Source: Candidatus Desulfovibrio kirbyi
GTDB lineage: Bacteria; Desulfobacterota; Desulfovibrionia; Desulfovibrionales; Desulfovibrionaceae
Length of the DNA: 64,000 bases
NCBI GenBank assembly: GCA_013374015.1
Contig: BLLL01000007.1
Span: forward strand, 62,001 to 126,000
Direction: 5' to 3'
Below, piece after piece: positions 35,594 to 43,573 of the stretch. Below the pieces are notes generated by a model. That model saw only the letters and a list, made by a program, of their open reading frames with translations, was not told where the DNA came from and searched no databases. The translations under genes and the position numbers were made by a program. The stretch's first letter is position 1. Each line of letters opens with the position of its first letter.

Positions 35594-36858
35594 CGGGGGA
35601 AGTATTGCGTGTAGAGGGCGTAAAGCGCGCGGATGTTTGCTGTATTGTCAAACATGCGTTCCACAAGGGCTTTCCCTGTCTTTGCCATGCGCAGGGCTTC
35701 GTCCCTGTTTTCCAGCATGCAACGCACAGCACGCGCCAATGCTGCCGGATCACGCTGCGGCACAAGCAGGCCTGAGTATCCGTTATGTATCACTTCCGCT
35801 ATGCCGCAGACATCGGTTGCCACAACAGGCATACCGCAGGACAGGCCTTCCATGATGACGTTGGGAATGCCGTCGCGGTCGCCGTTCGTATGCACAACAC
35901 TCGGCACAACAAGTACATCGTGGCTTTGCATGATTGCCTGCGCCTGGTCGTGCGGTATGAAACCCGGCAAATCCACGCAGTCGTCAAGGCGTAGCCGTTG
36001 TATCAGACGCAGCAGTCTTCCCCTCCACTGACCGTCCCCGGCAAGAGTAAGGCGCGCCGGGACGCCTTCTCTTTTAAGGCGCGCTAGGGCTGTGAGCAAT
36101 TCGGGAAAGCCCTTGGTGCGGACAAAACGGCCGATGGAGAGCAGGCGGAAGGGGACATTTTGAGGTTTTGGGCGATCCTGTAGCGTGGGAAAGGTCAGGC
36201 CGTTGTAAACAAGACGAACTTTGTCCCGCTGTTCCGCCGGGCAGAATTCTTGCAGATAGCGTACATTGGCGAGATTGTTGGCGCGGATAAAGAGAGCGTC
36301 ACGGGATTTTTCGCGCAAAAATCCATCCTGTGGATAAATATCACCGGCACGGCCGGTAAAAGCAAACGGGATTCCCGTCAGATGGAAGGCTACCCACGCG
36401 GCCGTTGCCGGGCCGTTGCCCCATGCGGAATGCATCAGAGAAATGTTGTCTTTTTTGCAGTATTCCGCCAAAAGAAAGCCGGCAAAGAAGCACCAGAGAT
36501 TTTCTCCAAATGTTTCAAGATCACGCATTTTTCGTGCAACACATTTACGCAGCAACCACAGAACCTTGGAGGGCGTTTTGCGGACAGCTCTGACAAAAGC
36601 CGTCAGAATGCGCCATGTGGCCTGTATGCCCATGCGGAGTGTCGGTACTGCGAAATTGCGCATTTCTCCGCTGCAATTTTTCAGTTTTTTCCCGTACATG
36701 GTGTAGACGCGGATAGAAGCGTCGAGAGTCTGAAGACCCAGTATCTCACGAAATATAAAGGTTTCGGAGGCAAGCGGAAACCAGAGCGTTATGTAGGCTA
36801 TGGAGGGCAATCCCACTTTCGCGGTAACGGTCACTCCGTCGCGCGTTTTATTGTGCAT
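35590..36858 (-). CDS. GT4-family glycosyltransferase
   Basis: 422 aa from ATG 36858, which overlaps the end of the PLP gene; an upstream in-frame TTG at 36915 is an alternative. N-terminal: IAYITLWFPLASETFIFREI; donor domain: FRLLSIGRFVRTKGFPELLTALARL, GFIPHDQAQAIMQSHDVLVVPSVVHTNGDRDGIPNVIMEGLSCGMPVVATDV. GT-B fold with typical EX7E. Similar to the GT4 gene at 33230. Confidence 0.88.
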   Translation of the reverse strand: MHNKTRDGVTVTAKVGLPSIAYITLWFPLASETFIFREILGLQTLDASIRVYTMYGKKLKNCSGEMRNFAVPTLRMGIQATWRILTAFVRAVRKTPSKVLWLLRKCVARKMRDLETFGENLWCFFAGFLLAEYCKKDNISLMHSAWGNGPATAAWVAFHLTGIPFAFTGRAGDIYPQDGFLREKSRDALFIRANNLANVRYLQEFCPAEQRDKVRLVYNGLTFPTLQDRPKPQNVPFRLLSIGRFVRTKGFPELLTALARLKREGVPARLTLAGDGQWRGRLLRLIQRLRLDDCVDLPGFIPHDQAQAIMQSHDVLVVPSVVHTNGDRDGIPNVIMEGLSCGMPVVATDVCGIAEVIHNGYSGLLVPQRDPAALARAVRCMLENRDEALRMAKTGKALVERMFDNTANIRALYALYTQYFPR

Positions 36859-38167
36859 CTTGGTGTTCACGCCGGTATTGTTCGACAATAGCCTGCGCCT
36901 TGGGCAGTTCGTCAACTATGGCGTCCAGCACCTGGCGGACATGTTCTTCCCTGTGCGCGGCGGAAAGGAAGAAGCGCAGACGCGCCGTGCCCTCCTTGAC
37001 AGCCGGAAACGCGACCGGCATGACGTATATGCCCCGTTTGAGCAGAGCAATGGACAAAATGCCGGTGGTGATGGATTCGCCCACAATGATAGGCACAATG
37101 GCGTAGCCCTGCGCTTGGCCGGTGTCCAGCCCTCTGCTTTTTGCGTACTCAAGAAAATATTTTGTAATATTTTGTAATTGTTGTACACGTTCCGGCTCGC
37201 GCAGCATAATTTCAAGGGCTTTGCGGCAGGCTTCCGCAATGACGGGCGGCATACCGACGCTGAAGACAAATCCCGGCGAACCGTATTTGAGATATTCTAT
37301 CAATTCATGGCTGCCGGCGATAAAGCCGCCGCAACCGCACATGCACTTGGAAAGCGTGCTCATCCACATATCCACGTCAGTTGGGGCGATGTCAAAATAT
37401 TCGCACACGCCGCGTCCTGTTTTGCCGAGCACCCCCAGCGAGTGGGCTTCATCCACCAGAAGCATGCAATTGTATTTTTGTTTGAGGCCGATGATTTTGG
37501 GAATGTCCGGGATGTTGCCGTCCATGCTGAACAGACCTTCCGTGACGATGAGCGCGCGCTTGTGTTTGGCGCGGTGTTTTTTGAGCAGCGCTTCCAGCGC
37601 GGCGCAGTCATTGTGCGCGTAAGAATATTTTACCGCGCCGGAAAGCCGTGTTCCCTGGACAAGGGAGTTGTGAGCAAGGCCGTCATAAAAAATGGCGTCA
37701 CGCGCACCGAACAGAAAGCCCAGTGTGGATACATTGGCAGCATGGCCGCTGACATAGACGATGCAGTCCTCAACGCCGTACAGGTCCGCAATGGCGCGTT
37801 CCAGCGCCAGATGTTGCGGGCGTTCGCCGCCGACCAGCCTGCTGGCGCCTGCGGAAGTGCCGAACGTCCGCGCCGTTTGTGTGACGGCTTCCGTGATTTC
37901 AGGATGCGTGTTGATATCCAGATAGTCGTATGTGGAAAAATTGAGATATTCCTTGCCGTTGATCAGTGTTGTGGCTTTTGCCGCCCGTTCATGGCAGACG
38001 AAAAGGGGATTTTCCATGCCCATTTTCGCGCCCACTTCCACAAGGCGGTCAAAGGAAAGCTTTGAGCGTGCGCGGTTAAAGCCGGCAGCGCCGTTGTCGA
38101 GTGCGCTTTTTCTGGGCGTCTGGGCAACCTGCCTAGGGTGTTTTTTCTTCATTCCAGTCTCCATCAT
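36848..38167 (-). CDS. AONS/KBL-type PLP-dependent acyltransferase
   Basis: 439 aa alpha-oxoamine synthase family enzyme. It carries a ~60-residue N-terminal extension, then LINGKEYLNFSTYDYLDINTHPEI, GTSAGASRLVGGERPQHLALE, LLVDEAHSLGVLGKTGRG and the PLP lysine in MSTLSKCMCGCGGFI. Such enzymes condense an amino acid with an acyl-CoA or acyl-ACP (biotin, heme, sphingoid-type products). Its position at the head of the glycan genes suggests an amino-ketone or acyl decoration of a sugar or lipid, not biotin synthesis. The substrate is unknown. Confidence 0.85.
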   Translation of the reverse strand: MMETGMKKKHPRQVAQTPRKSALDNGAAGFNRARSKLSFDRLVEVGAKMGMENPLFVCHERAAKATTLINGKEYLNFSTYDYLDINTHPEITEAVTQTARTFGTSAGASRLVGGERPQHLALERAIADLYGVEDCIVYVSGHAANVSTLGFLFGARDAIFYDGLAHNSLVQGTRLSGAVKYSYAHNDCAALEALLKKHRAKHKRALIVTEGLFSMDGNIPDIPKIIGLKQKYNCMLLVDEAHSLGVLGKTGRGVCEYFDIAPTDVDMWMSTLSKCMCGCGGFIAGSHELIEYLKYGSPGFVFSVGMPPVIAEACRKALEIMLREPERVQQLQNITKYFLEYAKSRGLDTGQAQGYAIVPIIVGESITTGILSIALLKRGIYVMPVAFPAVKEGTARLRFFLSAAHREEHVRQVLDAIVDELPKAQAIVEQYRREHQDAQ

Positions 38168-38240
38168 GGCAACATAAAAGAGTATATGCCAAGCGCGTTT
38201 CTATAGCAAGCCATGAATTTTTAACAGCTATGATTTTTTA

Positions 38241-38423
38241 GATAGTGTCATCACGAGATATTAGCCCAGAGGGCGACACTCTGAATATATACTGCCGCCA
38301 GAAAGGAGCGCCTGTTCGTAAAATCCAAAAAATAGCAATGATGAAATGATTGCATGGAGACTCCTTGATTACAAGAAGTCTATAAAAAATCTAGAAAATT
38401 ATCAACCTCGTGACGACACTATC
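38241..38423. mobile_element. 183-bp MITE-like element derived from an IS5-type IS
   Basis: Terminal inverted repeats GATAGTGTCATCACGAG (38241-38257) and CTCGTGACGACACTATC (38407-38423) match at 16 of 17 positions and are flanked by TA on both sides. Read on the minus strand it has AAGGAGTCTCCATG followed by a 35-codon frame, MQSFHHCYFLDF joined to FLAAVYIQSVALWANIS, which looks like a transposase start fused to a transposase end by internal deletion. One end matches 9272-9351. Confidence 0.75.
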
Positions 38424-38488
38424 TAACTGGTCGTGGCGGAATATATTCTCTGACTTTGCGGAACGGCGCTTCTGTCCGAACCGCAACA

Positions 38489-38516
38489 TTGACAGACAGG
38501 CCGTTTTTCGGATACT
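38489..38516 (+). promoter_or_regulatory. Promoter of the SRP RNA gene
   Basis: TTGACA and GATACT separated by 16 bp; the predicted start of transcription falls about 7-10 bp downstream, at the 5' end of the SRP RNA. Confidence 0.65.
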
Positions 38517-38523
38517 GACAAGA

Positions 38524-38605
38524 CAAGCCGGGCGGCGGCGACACTGCCAACCCCGTCAGGTCCGAAAGGAAGCAGCGGCAACAGACGTTGTCGGGTGTCC
38601 GGCCC
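38524..38605 (+). ncRNA. ffs: Small bacterial signal recognition particle RNA (4.5S)
   Basis: Contains the invariant SRP core GTCAGGTCCGAAAGGAAGCAG with its tetraloop-like GAAA region. Flanks pair into a single hairpin: GCCGG with CCGGC at the ends, GCGACA with TTGTCG and TGCC with GGCA inside. Length about 80 nt, the small bacterial type without Alu domain. It is bounded by a promoter and a strong terminator. The RNA binds Ffh and targets nascent membrane proteins. Confidence 0.93.
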
Positions 38606-38608
38606 ATA

Positions 38609-38640
38609 AAAGCCGCAACATTGTCTGTTGCGGCTTTTTT
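38609..38640 (+). terminator. Rho-independent terminator of the SRP RNA
   Basis: 12-bp stem AAAGCCGCAACA / TGTTGCGGCTTT with a TTGTC loop, followed by further T. Confidence 0.9.
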
Positions 38641-38670
38641 AGGTAAGAAATCAGATCATATTGTAATTTC

Positions 38671-38720
38671 TGGCGCGCCCGGCCGGATTCGAACCTGCAG
38701 CCTTTGGCTTCAGAGTCCAA
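38671..38720 (-). other. 3' half of a tRNA, probable attachment-site copy
   Basis: On the minus strand it reads TTGGACTCTGAAGCC, the T arm GGTTCGAATCC and the end GGGCGCGCCA: anticodon 3' half, T arm, acceptor 3' strand and CCA of a tRNA. No D arm or 5' acceptor strand precedes it. It aligns without gaps to the tRNA-Arg at 50145-50221 at about 39 of 50 positions, including the last 12. The loop would read CUG instead of CCG. Decay or an island-borne att copy from another tRNA can explain the differences. Confidence 0.6.
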
Positions 38721-38843
38721 GTGCCTATAGTGATACCTATTTTTATTAAGCTCTGTCTATTTATTTTTTTCAGTATGTTATCGTGCTAATCCTAATCTTG
38801 ACCGTGTCCTGATTTTCATCTATTTTCAATCAAAAGGTTGGAA

Positions 38844-39590
38844 ATGGCATCCATGAGGCGTGAGAAAACCACCTACCCTAGCGTTTTCTATCGGAGTGCA
38901 ACTCGCAAGGGCAAGTTCGGGGAAGAACGAATTTACTATATCGTCTTCAAGCAGGGCTGTAAGGTCATTGAGGAGAAAGTAGGCAGGCAGTTTGCTGACA
39001 AGATGACCCCTGCAAAAGCCTCTGGTATCAGAGCCGAGCGCATTGAGGGCAAGCGAGATTCCCGTAAACAACAACGCGAAGCTGCTCTTATAGCCAAAGA
39101 AGAAGAGACATCCCGTATACTATCGGTAAACTTTGGGATCAGTACCAACTGGTTGCCTTTGAAAGAAAAAGCAAAGCCACGGATGAAAACCGTTACAACC
39201 TGCATTTGAAAGGCACATTTTCTTCAAAAACACCAAGTGAAATCATCTCTATGGATATTGACGAACTGCGCACAAACTCATTAAAGCTGGCAAATCACCG
39301 CAAACTACCAAGCATGTTCTAGCGTTACTTCGGCGCATCATCTGATTTGGTGTTAAAAAAGGGCTATGCCCCGCTCCTGATCCTTCAAAGCAACACTTTG
39401 AACTGCCCAAGATTGATAATGAAAAACTGAAAACTTAAGCGATAAGCAACTTCAAAAATACCTTGAAGCCATTGATAAGGAGGGCAGACCAAAATGCTGC
39501 TGCCCTTCTGCGCTTGGCACTCGCAACAGGTATGCGCAAAGGTGCGTTGCTGGCACTAATTTTGAATTAGGCTTTATTACCCTTTGAGGA
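38844..39590 (+). pseudogene. Tyrosine-type site-specific integrase, broken
   Basis: ATG 38844 begins MASMRREKTTYPSVFYRSA..EERIYYIVFKQG, the arm-binding N-terminal domain of a Desulfovibrio-type phage integrase. Around 39120 the frame shifts to KLWDQYQLVAFERKSKATDENRYNLHLKG and KTPSEIISMDIDELR, then further shifts and stops separate QLQKYLEAIDKE and LLRLALATGMRKGALLAL (start of the catalytic domain with box I Arg). At least four lesions. The 3' part continues in the chimeric ORF at 39591. Confidence 0.85.
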
Positions 39591-39998
39591 GTGGATGCCA
39601 AAAAAGGAAAGACAGAACGTATTCCCCTTTCAAAAGCGGCAATAACAATTTTAACACGCATTGCCAAAACTAGAAGCCCTTATGTTTTCCCTGGAAGAGG
39701 TGGCGGACAACGCAAGAACTTCCAGCGCATCGCAAGGCGTGTTAAAGGGAACGCAGGGTTGCCTGCTGATTTTCGTCCTTTGCACGGTTTACGCCATTCC
39801 TTAACCTGCCTTGAATGTGGCAAAGTGTTCAAGATCATTTCCGCTCGACACTTGGCTTCTCATGGGCTGAACGCCATTGAATACAAGGCAAAGTGGGGCT
39901 TGAAAGACAAACCGTCCCTGCTTGCCAAATCCGTATTGCGTGAACGTCGCAAGAGGGTGAAGGCTTTAAAGCCTTGGGAGAAACAAAAAAAAGCGTAA
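39591..39998 (+). CDS. Chimera of integrase catalytic-domain piece and MucR/Ros zinc finger
   Basis: 135 codons, GTG start at 39591. Residues 1-65 are integrase: KKGKTERIPLSKAAITILTRI, SPYVFPGRGGGQRKNFQRIARRV, FRPLHGLRH (box II His-x-x-Arg). Immediately after, without frame change, comes LTCLECGKVFKIISARHLASHGLNAIEYKAKWGL, the C2H2-like zinc finger and following helix of MucR/Ros transcription regulators, with a basic tail. The integrase Tyr is lost. It probably arose by deletion between two neighbouring island genes; whether it is expressed is unknown. Confidence 0.65.
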   Translation: MDAKKGKTERIPLSKAAITILTRIAKTRSPYVFPGRGGGQRKNFQRIARRVKGNAGLPADFRPLHGLRHSLTCLECGKVFKIISARHLASHGLNAIEYKAKWGLKDKPSLLAKSVLRERRKRVKALKPWEKQKKA

Positions 39999-40010
39999 CT
40001 TCAACATTAC

Positions 40011-40548
40011 ATGATGCGTTTATTTGTAGCCGTCAGTTTACCTGATGCCGGTCAAAATTATCTCAGGTCATTGAAACAGGACATCTCCGGCCTGAAATGG
40101 ACGCCTGCGGAAAACATGCACCTGACCCTGCGCTTTTCGGGGATGTCCATGAGAAAAAGATTGCTGGTACCAAAGACGCGCTTTATGCGATACGGGCATC
40201 CCCTTTTCCAGTACAGATAGCAAGCTTGGGCTTATTTGAAAGAAGCCACCAGAGCATTTTGTGGGTCGGGCTAGAAGACTCCTCTACACTGCTTGACCTC
40301 AAGCTTCAGGTGGATTCAGCTGTGTACTGTCGGACTTGCCCCGGCTCAAGGGGTATACACGCCGCACATTACTCTTGGCAGGATGAAAGCATCCGACCTG
40401 TCTGTACTTGCGCACGTTTGCCAAAATGGACATAGACAAGACAAAGAGCAAATTTTCAGTGACACAATTTACGCTGTTCAGCAGTTTGCTGACACCTGAC
40501 GGAGCTATCCATACCCCACAGGAAGTGTACTCGCTCGCTCCCCAATAA
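40011..40548 (+). pseudogene. thpR: RNA 2',3'-cyclic phosphodiesterase (ThpR/LigT), frameshifted
   Basis: The start MRLFVAVSLPDAGQNYL and first HxT motif (MHLTLRF) are in one frame; GDVHEKK..SLGLFERSHQSILWVGLEDS in the next; the second HxT motif (YTPHITLGRM) in another; and the end FTLFSSLLTPDGAIHTPQEVYSLAP in yet another. The total of about 179 codons equals a normal ThpR, so the gene was complete before at least three frameshifts. Confidence 0.8.
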
Positions 40549-40679
40549 TTTTGATCTACACCTGTTTGTTGCGCATCCCGCGCAGAATTCAGGTTACAAC
40601 GGGATGCTTCGTTGGTTGCTATCCCAACTGACAGAAACCAAGGCAACATAACCCAAGATTTTTTTTGCCACTTTATATT

Positions 40680-40707
40680 TACAGTATAACTGTTAATATA
40701 TACTGTA
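40680..40707. promoter_or_regulatory. Palindromic operator candidate upstream of merR-like gene
   Basis: Perfect 9-bp arms TACAGTATA / TATACTGTA with a 10-bp AT-rich spacer, ending 46 bp before the start of the MerR-family gene. Symmetric sites of this size between promoter boxes are typical of MerR regulators. The gap 40549-40739 holds nothing else recognisable. Confidence 0.55.
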
Positions 40708-40753
40708 CGCAAAACAGCAAGATTTTGCCAACCCAACAGTGTGGACTGTCATT

Positions 40754-41182
40754 ATGAACAATAAAATTTTCACGTTAGACGAACTGTGTACTCTTACCGA
40801 TTACAGCAAAAGAACGGCGCGGTACTATATACAGATGGGCCTGCTTTCCCGTCCCATCGGTGACGGCAGGGCCGCCCACTATAGCGACATTCATCTAGGG
40901 CAGCTTCTCCAAATCAAAAGGCTGACCGAAGTGGGTGTGTCGCTGGAACGCATACGTGAGGTATTGGAGGGAGATGAGTCTCCTGTCTCTCCTCGTAAGC
41001 GCCATCCGGGATCGGTTGAAGTGCGTAGCCATCTTTTTGTCGCGCCCGGTATAGAGATACAAATTTCACCGGAAGAAGCGGGCATGACGCCCGAACAGGT
41101 GAGGGCTTTTGTTCGGGAAGTTATGGAGACAGCAGATAGGGTACTGTCTGGAGCAGCATACATAAAAAAGGGTGGGAAGTGA
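40754..41182 (+). CDS. MerR-family transcriptional regulator
   Basis: 142 aa from ATG 40754. The N-terminal winged helix is clear: FTLDELCTLTDYSKRTARYYIQMGLLSRPIGDGRAAHYSDIHLGQL, followed by the LQIKRLTEVGVSLERIREVL helix. The C-terminal part lacks metal-binding cysteines and contains a basic linker, then MTPEQVRAFVREVMETADRVL. One of the few intact genes in the island. It overlaps or abuts the VIT-domain gene it may control. Confidence 0.85.
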   Translation: MNNKIFTLDELCTLTDYSKRTARYYIQMGLLSRPIGDGRAAHYSDIHLGQLLQIKRLTEVGVSLERIREVLEGDESPVSPRKRHPGSVEVRSHLFVAPGIEIQISPEEAGMTPEQVRAFVREVMETADRVLSGAAYIKKGGK

Positions 41183-41184
41183 GT

Positions 41185-41809
41185 ATGAGACATACAACAA
41201 GTCGTGCAAACAGAAGGACTATTGCTTTGAAATCGGTTCACATGGAATGCCGGCTTGACGGACTTATGCTGAGCATGATCGTACAGCAGCGCTATTGCAA
41301 TGAAACAGGCACAAATCTGGAGATGGTCTACACCTTTCCGCTGGCTTGGGGAGTAACGCGCATGGGCATGGATGTGGATATTGCCGGAAAGCGTTTACAG
41401 GCTACGGTGATTGAAAAACAGGAGGCTCAACAACAGTATGAAAAAGCCATTCAAGTCTGGATTCCGGGCAACGTATTTTTGCCGTTGGTGTTGGAAGTGC
41501 TCCGGCGGAAAGTCTTTTGCGCTATTTGGCTGAAAAAACGGGTGGAGCCTGTGAACTGGTTTCGCCCAATGAAAATATTGCGGAAGTCATCATTCGTATG
41601 TTCTACAGGATGCGCGGAGCAATGAGTATTGATTTGCAGGTGGATTGGGGTCAAAAACCCCTCTGGCAGTCTGCTTTGCCTCTACAGGTATACGGCAGTG
41701 AAACGCTGCATCTTTTCGCAAAATTTGCCAAAAGATCTGAATATGTTCCCGTACTCACGTGGGAAAGTGCTAAGCATAAGGGTATTGCCAAACCGGAAAT
41801 TCTCAGTTA
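41185..41809 (+). pseudogene. VIT/VWA-domain protein, internally deleted and frameshifted
   Basis: The first part (MRHTTSRANRRTIALKSVHME..QQRYCNETGTNLEMVYTFPL..VIEKQEAQQQYEKAI) is a VIT domain. After about 41455 another frame gives SGQRIFAVGVGSAPAESLLRYLAEKTGG, the end of a VWA domain, and FYRMRGAMSIDLQVDWGQKP. The MIDAS part of the VWA domain between them is missing, so a large internal deletion plus a frameshift are inferred. Function of such VIT-VWA proteins in bacteria is poorly known. Confidence 0.7.
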
Positions 41810-41898
41810 GACAACAAATGGTGATATAGTCAGGAATTGGCGGCGCAAAGCAGATGCTGGTTGTTGACACTACTGTAACCAGTCAGGTTAACTAGGAA

Positions 41899-42240
41899 AT
41901 GCTTTGTGAACTTCTCAGGTGCTTGAATAATTCAGTGTTGTCGGGCGCGGATTTCACGCAGGCCATCGGACAGATTGAAGTGAGTGCCACCAACACGGAT
42001 ATAACTGAGTTTGTCGTGCGCATCAGCGTACAGGATGGCATAGCCTCTGAGCAGGTCTGGGCGCTTGTTCTTGATTGGCTGATAGAGCAATTGAAGGATG
42101 CTTTCATGCCGAGCCGTCAGATGCAACGTCTGTTGCGCTCGCAACTGCGTGGCATTGATGCTACAGTAAAAACTGTTGTACGCAAGGAAATAGCACCGTA
42201 TTTAGGCCTATTAGGAATGACCAAATGCGAACTTAGTTGA
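41899..42240 (+). CDS. Hypothetical protein or gene fragment
   Basis: Open frame of 113 codons; the part from about residue 15 on (ADFTQAIGQIEVSATNTDIT, VWALVLDWLIEQLKDAFM, RQMQRLLRSQLRGIDATVKT) looks like a real helical protein, while the first residues do not. It might be the 3' end of the VIT/VWA operon or a separate broken gene. No family recognised. Confidence 0.35.
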   Translation: MLCELLRCLNNSVLSGADFTQAIGQIEVSATNTDITEFVVRISVQDGIASEQVWALVLDWLIEQLKDAFMPSRQMQRLLRSQLRGIDATVKTVVRKEIAPYLGLLGMTKCELS

Positions 42241-42334
42241 GGGTCTGTCCTCCTATTGCTGGGAAGGTGCTGATTTTGGTGTATCTAAAAAACCTTCCTC
42301 TTCATTCGGAAGATTCAGCCGCCACAGCATAGTG

Positions 42335-42947
42335 AATGGAAGGTATTGATTCCACAGTACAAGTCTGGGAATCAGTATGCAAGAGACCGTCTGTTTGAAA
42401 TGTACATGCGCTCCGTCGTGAACATTGCGTATTCCTTCAGAATCCGCTTCTCTATTTTCCAGCACATATAAAAGACAAACTGTATAAGCTGTATGACAAT
42501 ATTGTATCCGCCGGAGGTATTGGCATTGCCGATTTGTCGTCGCCCGCTTTGCTGAATAGCACAATGGACGCACTGGAATGCACGGCAGATAAGGCAAACC
42601 GGTTTCTTCGTTTCTTCGAACCATCACTCAATATCGAAGAACTGCTTGAAGCAGAACCGGAGATGTTCACCGACCATGGCATGGCAGAAGAAGAGATGTT
42701 TGGATGTCATGACAAAATACAAATCCGAAATACTGTCAAAAAACTGTTGGCCGGACTGAAACCGAAAGAAGCGGAGGTTTTGATACTTCGATTTGGGTTG
42801 AATGACGACAAAGAAAGAACGCTTGAAGAAATTGGCGAAATCTACAACGTTACAAGAGAACGCATTCGCCAAATAGAAGCAAATGCGTTGTGCAAATTAC
42901 GTCATCCCATACGCAGTCAGTCCTTGCGCCCTTATTACGATAATTAG
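42335..42947 (+). pseudogene. Sigma-70 family RNA polymerase sigma factor, broken
   Basis: At 42335-42440 one frame reads LIPQYKSGNQYARDRLFEMYMRSVVNIAYSF, the start of sigma region 2. After a shift, PAHIKDKLYKLYDNIV (region 3) leads to an intact stretch ending in region 4: KLLAGLKPKEAEVLILRFGL, RTLEEIGEIYNVTRERIRQIEANALCKLRHP. The rest of region 2 (-10 recognition) is deleted. The region-4 ORF alone starts near 42534. Confidence 0.75.
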
Positions 42948-43209
42948 TCGGCCCTGAAACTAGGAGGTTTACGCGAAGAATTTACTGAAAAAAGGTGGCT
43001 CATTAACCCGCCGATCGACTGGACGCATTAGCATGCTGAATGACAGGCCTGCATAGGAGGCGTTCGCCCATTAACCCGGAAAAAGGGTCAATGGACGCAG
43101 AAAGGGAGTTGGAAATGCTTTTTTTTCGGGCTATCAGACAAAAAATCCGACAAATTTATGCTTTTCTGCTCTCATGTGAGAAAACGAGGGGTTTTGCGAT
43201 AGTCTTTAC
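42948..43209. other. Intergenic stretch without recognisable gene
   Basis: About 260 bp between the sigma-factor remnant and higBA. It contains two loosely similar segments, each with CATTAACCCG (43001, 43069) and GGACGCA 10-15 bp further on (43021, 43093). No ORF, RNA gene or terminator was identified. Confidence 0.4.
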
Positions 43210-43237
43210 TTGACAATTTTCGTCTATAAGCTACTAT
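43210..43237 (+). promoter_or_regulatory. Promoter of the HigBA-type module
   Basis: TTGACA and TACTAT with a 16-bp spacer. The expected transcription start is at or next to the ATG of the toxin gene (43245), so the mRNA may be almost leaderless. A GTACA-N4-TGTAC inverted repeat at 43254-43267, just inside the gene, is a possible operator. Confidence 0.55.
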
Positions 43238-43244
43238 CCATTTC

Positions 43245-43562
43245 ATGGAAATAGTACACTATTGTACAGATGATGGCACAGACATTTATCAAAAATGGTT
43301 TGATTCTTTGCGTGACAGGTGCGCCAGATCGGCCATTTTGCGTCGGGTCGATCGGGCAGCTGGTGGAAATTTTGGTGATCATAGGTCGTGCCGCGATGGA
43401 GTTTTTGAAATGAAAATTGATGTCGGCCAAGGTTACAGAGTGTACTATTTCCAGTGTGGCCGAATGTTGGTAGTGCTTTTATCCGGTGGAGATAAGCGTA
43501 CACAGAATGCGGATATTGACAACGCGATCGTATACCGGAAAAATTTCCTGAGCAAGATGTAA
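43245..43562 (+). CDS. higB: RelE/HigB-type toxin (phage Gp49-like family)
   Basis: 105 aa. Pattern of the Gp49-like addiction-module killer proteins: DIYQKWFDSLRDRCARSAILRRVDRA, GVFEMKIDVGQGYRVYYFQCGRMLVVLLSGGDKRTQNADIDNAI. RelE-fold ribosome-dependent mRNA interferase expected. The antitoxin gene starts 11 bp downstream, the toxin-first order usual for HigBA. No lesion is seen. Confidence 0.88.
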   Translation: MEIVHYCTDDGTDIYQKWFDSLRDRCARSAILRRVDRAAGGNFGDHRSCRDGVFEMKIDVGQGYRVYYFQCGRMLVVLLSGGDKRTQNADIDNAIVYRKNFLSKM

Positions 43563-43573
43563 AGAGGAAGATT

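Noticed and set aside
38671..38720. Complete tRNA-Gln gene (loop would read CUG)
   Set aside because: No D arm or 5' acceptor strand can be found upstream; only the 3' half is present.
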